DNA of 64,000 nt from Butyriboletus loyo. Lineage: Eukaryota; Basidiomycota; Agaricomycetes; Boletales; Boletaceae. This document shows, piece after piece, positions 60,023 through 64,000 of the stretch. Every line of letters begins with the position of its first letter. The first letter of the stretch is position 1. The DNA lies in NCBI GenBank assembly GCA_038093515.1, contig JBBPSI010000129.1, positions 1-64,000 of the forward strand. The letters run 5' to 3'. The notes under the pieces were generated by a model. The model had not been told where the DNA came from. It did not search any database and worked only from the letters and a program-made list of their open reading frames with translations. A program made the position numbers and the translations under genes.

Positions 60023-63000
60023 ATGTCCAACACGAACCGCGACGGCATTAGTACGTTGTGTTATGATTCGACTGCACCGACAAATTCGGACTCCAATAGT
60101 ACTACGAACGAACCCACCGGACAGAAACGAACGCGATCACAGCTCAACGTGCCCGATCTGATCCTGCGCTTGCCCCTCTCGCGTTCACCTCTCAAAGACG
60201 CAAGAAAGGCACGTACAAAAGCGCGCGGAACCTCGCCGATACTACAGGCGGATTCACAGCTACATACACCAGGAGCGGGTCCGCAATCATCCACAGTGGA
60301 GCGTGGAGAGGCAGTGACTGGATCGAACGTGGCAATGGAAGCAGACATACAGAAGGCAGCGTACAGGGCAGGGGAGGAGGAGGATATAGACACTTGCGCG
60401 GACGGACACGCACAGAAATACAAGGAGGAAGAAGGAACAGAGGACAGCTCGTTCTCTCCAGAAGGTCACGACGAGGACTCGACCTCAAACCGGAATCAGC
60501 ATGCTATATGGCCCACGAGCACGAAGAAAAGGGCATCGCCAGACATAGATGCAATGCATGCCCCTACAAGTCTGGGCAGCAACCGCCAGTCAAAACGCGC
60601 CAAGGTAGACACTTTTCGAATGCTGGGTCGCGGGCAGGACTACTCAGAGTACCACCAACCTCTGCGAGATCCCGATACCAGTACGCCTGGTCAGTCCGAA
60701 GGTTATAAGCGTGGTTCGTCTATGAATCCGATACCATCCCCGAGCAGGGTAGCATCCTCAAAGCTCCCTCCTCGCGCACAGTCTGTACCTCTTGGTGGAG
60801 AGAAAGAGGTCCGCGCATTAGATCTTACATCTATCCCCCCTTCCCCGCGGCGTTCACCTAGCAAAGGCGGGGTAGAAATAAGACGTGCGCCATCAGTTCC
60901 ACCACCAGATAGTGATCAAATGGATGTTGACCTTGGCGACACCTCTGCCTTCCTATATTTTACGAATCCAGCACAACTCCTTACTCCTCGACCAAATCCA
61001 GTCTTTCGTTATACAGTCAATTTTGCCACACCCTGTGAAACCGCGACACCTCTACGCTCCGGTTCCCCTTCCACATCGCCTCTTTCGCCTCTCACACCTC
61101 TTCCATCTTCGCCGTTCACGGAACATACGGAGTGTCTGCCTGAAATGCAGAGTTTACTAACTAAAGTATGTCCACTGCATGGTGAAGGTACATCTGCTGA
61201 CCACTTGCATTCTTTCTGTTCGGTGGCCTAATGATCTATTGTCGGTCCGCGTACACCCATATAAGGCACACGCGAAGTTATTCGCCCTTAGCAATAATGC
61301 GGACAAAGACACCAAAACTACTACTGGGTCCATGGTTATTCCACCGGTGGCTGACACGACAACTTCGATGGATATGTTCCAGCCTGCTGCTCACGTGTCT
61401 AGTCGACCTTCATCAGCAGCCTCCACGTCGCGCCTAGCCTCAGCAGTTCCATATTCTTCTGCTGCCCCTCAGTCTCGCCTAGCTTCACTTCCTCGACCCT
61501 CAAGAAACCCAGGTAGTGCAGGAAAGGAGTCGACAGGTGCTTCCGTAGATCTCTCTCCAGTGCCTAGTTTACTGTCGGATTCGAGCGTTACACCTATCTC
61601 CCGTCCTACCATGATCGGCGCTATGAAGCCAAAGCAAGGACCCTTTGTACCGCAAAGGTCAAGGCATATAACACGAAGCGTATCGATGAAGGGGCAGAGC
61701 GTGAAAAGTGAGCACGCAGAGATCGAAGATACCACTATCAACAGTTACACCGTAGAAGGTAAGGGCCACATATGTGCTCTTTCAATTCTTTATCACCTGT
61801 ACTCACCGCGTTTTGTCAGTGCCCGTTGCAACCGCATCCACTGTCGCAGGACCCCCGTCTGAGGTGGCAGCTATGCCCCCACCGTCAACTACCGTTACTT
61901 ATAAGCCTCGTCCGCCAAAATCGACTGGTGCAGTAACCTCGAAATTGAGAGCACCAGTGACGACTCATAGGTCCACTTCCGTATCAAAAATTCCGCCCGA
62001 CCCCAGCAAGTTGAAACAAGCGTCACTTAATATATTCATTAAAGCGAAACCCTCGGTAGTACCAGTTGCCGCCGTGGGCAACTCCACGACATCTACGTCC
62101 ACGAGCGCCGGGGGTTCGTTGAGAGTCGTCCCTCCCTCATCCCCATCGAAGCTCCCTCTTCCTGCATCTCCCCTGAAGCGTCCTTCGACGTCACAATCTG
62201 GAAATACCCGACCATCCAAGTTCTCACTTGGCTCCACCGGCACTGGCACCGGGACGAAGACATTTCGCGATACATCAGGACGCTCGCTCACAACCCTCTC
62301 TGATGCACTCGACAAATTAGTCGTCCCGCCACCCAGCCGGCCGAATACAAGTATGGGATTCGCCACCGCAACAGGCGCGAGCGAGGAAGAAAGTACCCCA
62401 GAGAACAGCAAAGGGAAACGGAGAGCTAAAGATGACGCATCGTTGTCTTTGGCGCCCACAGTACACGGATCGGGGACGACATTCGCGCGGCCCACCGCTT
62501 CGTCGCTCAAGCGCGCGGCAACCGTGATGGGATTCGGATCGACGGGGGCGACGAGGATGCGGGGTCGGGGTGGGGCTACGGTTGGAAGATTGGGGACAGG
62601 GAGGGGGACGATAGGCATCTTTGGCAAGGCAGGAGATAGGGCAAGTAAGAAGACGAATTTACCGGTTGTGGCGGGCAGTCCTGTCAAAGGATCGGGAGGC
62701 ACGGACAATTTGGACGGGGATGGTTGGGGAGCTGGCAAGCGCAAGTCGAGCTCGAGCTTGGGCGGTGCGAAAGATGTTGGAGGTGTCACGGGCGAAGAAG
62801 ACGTATTCACGTCGCAGGAGGTGATGCAAGATGTCTCGGCCGAATCGTTGATAGGTGGAGGTGGAAGTGCTGCCTCTCAAAAGTTGTCACCGCCGGCTGC
62901 CAATGCGAGCCATGGCGTCACAATCGACTTAACGATCTCGCCCAGATCTGCCGACAAGGGAAAACAGCGAGCCGTGCCTTCCTCGACGCTCAACCCGGCT

Positions 63001-64000
63001 TCGTCGGCACTCCATGCGCTTTCAGAGAGTCTGTCGTCTTTGCCGCAGGCTCCTACTCCGCCGAACCCGAGAGTGGTCGGGACGCGCACGGGGTTGCGAA
63101 GTTCGAGCGCGGCTGCAGGCAAGGAAAGTCCTGTGCTAGATGGTTCTGGCAATGTAGATCCTGGTGGGAACAGCGAAGTACATGACAGTGGTGGTGCTGG
63201 GCCGAGCAATGGGACGGTGAACAGTTCGGGGGGCATCAAAAAATCCTCGCTCAATATCTTGAAGCCGTGCGCTATATTCGTGGACGTGCGGACGGAGCAA
63301 GGGGATGATGCGGGGAGTTTGTTTGTCGATATGTTGAAGGGACTCGGCGCAAAGGTAAGGATCGTCCCTGTACCGTCTTCTCTATTGCGCGATAAAAGCG
63401 AAGAGCTTGATTGAATCTGGGTATTTAGATCATGGGTCGCCTTGGCCGGAAGTGCACGCATATCGTATACAAGAATGGATTCCCGAATACATTGGCACGA
63501 TATCGGTAAGTCATGCACATCCCGCTCCACTCGTCACTTAGCCGGCTACCTCCAACCAAATTGTTGACCGGTGGTGGAGTAGTATGTTGAATAATCCCAA
63601 ACCTGTCGTCGTCGGTATCGCGTGGGTGGTCGAGTGCGTTGAAAAACGTGCAAAGGTGGATGAGGAGAGGTTCAAGATCGATGTGGACGTGATCAATGTA
63701 ACGGGTGGTAACAATAAGGTGCTCCCCTCGCATTTTTATTTCGGGCCCCAAACTGATTATGGTTGTGTTGATAGCGCCGCCGGTCCATGCTTCCAAAACA
63801 CTTGATCCCCGTCTCTCCCAGACCCGACTATGATATGCCTATGAACATGTCTTCAGAGGCTGATGACGATGACGAAGGTTCAGGCGGTATGGACGGGTCA
63901 CCCTGTACGTGGATGTCTTTGTTCTGCGCTTGCACCACGATTCCAAGTCTCATCACGCGATCCCGCAGCCCAAGATCCTGACATTAGTATGGGATCGAGA
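60023..64000 (+). CDS. BRCT-domain protein (microcephalin-like), 3' partial
   Basis: Exons 60023-61165, 61266-61758, 61820-63354, 63429-63505, 63583-63718, 63775-63904 and 63969 to beyond the window join in frame. The first ~1050 residues are Ser/Pro/Thr-rich and probably disordered, with many SP and TP sites (RSPSKGG, LSPLTPLPSSP) that could be kinase targets. A BRCT domain follows: KPCAIFVDVRTEQGDDAG, VDMLKGLGAKIMGRLGRKC, THIVYKNG, PVVVGIAWVVECVEK. The Gly and Trp landmarks of the fold are present. Next is RRRSMLPKHLIPVSP and an acidic run. BRCT domains bind phosphopeptides in DNA-damage signalling, and this arrangement resembles microcephalin BRCT1. The chosen ATG is the first clear one; the frame is open further upstream. 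Confidence 0.85.

Noticed and set aside
61965..62810. 281-codon minus frame
   Set aside because: Antisense shadow of the low-complexity part of the BRCT gene.

Overview
The window looks like nuclear DNA of a filamentous basidiomycete, probably an agaricomycete. Its protein genes are split by many 48-75 bp introns with GT..AG borders. It carries Ty3/gypsy elements with chromodomains, and families typical of that group: TPR-CHAT proteins, DUF4470-MYND proteins and an ACS-type MFS permease. I could not assign an order or species from sequence alone. All exon coordinates are my own reading of splice borders and frames.

Layout. 1-4648: the 3' part of a Ty3/gypsy retrotransposon (RT, RNase H, integrase, chromodomain), then a separate zinc-knuckle ORF and the 3' LTR. 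4685-5653: a four-exon gene of unknown function lying directly against that LTR. 5654-9440: repeat debris, including a solo LTR with a 5-bp target duplication, an integrase fragment and a CpG-decayed second LTR copy. 10872-13386: an intron-rich MFS transporter, followed by a decayed, 5'-truncated paralogue (14505-16332). 16485-18357: a fold-back element with inverted, internally repetitive ends around a gene fragment. 18587-22249: DUF4470-MYND gene 1. 22523-34990: a minus-strand array of two near-complete TPR-CHAT genes, a fragment of a third, their duplicated upstream regions and a shared repeat. 35002-35686: an ERV14/cornichon gene, divergent from an RRM protein gene (35910-36938). 38158-42290: DUF4470-MYND gene 2. 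45909-49768: two uncharacterised genes, tRNA-Leu(CAG) and an NAD kinase. 51427-55102: a small conserved-looking unknown gene and an Asteroid/XPG-like gene. 60023-64000: a BRCT protein gene that runs off the window.

The most interesting part is 18.5-42.3 kb. Two paralogous DUF4470-MYND genes bracket a duplicating set of TPR-CHAT genes. CHAT is a caspase-like (clan CD) peptidase fold, and its His/Cys pair is kept in both full copies. Copy A carries one in-frame TGA and copy B an internal tandem duplication of about 47 residues. Both copies have a CpG-depleted 5' half and a CpG-normal 3' half, and each is preceded by 1.2-1.4 kb of strongly purine-skewed DNA. This is a fast-changing accessory block set among housekeeping genes (ERV14, NAD kinase, tRNA, BRCT, Asteroid). 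A joint role for the CHAT and MYND proteins is inference from position only.
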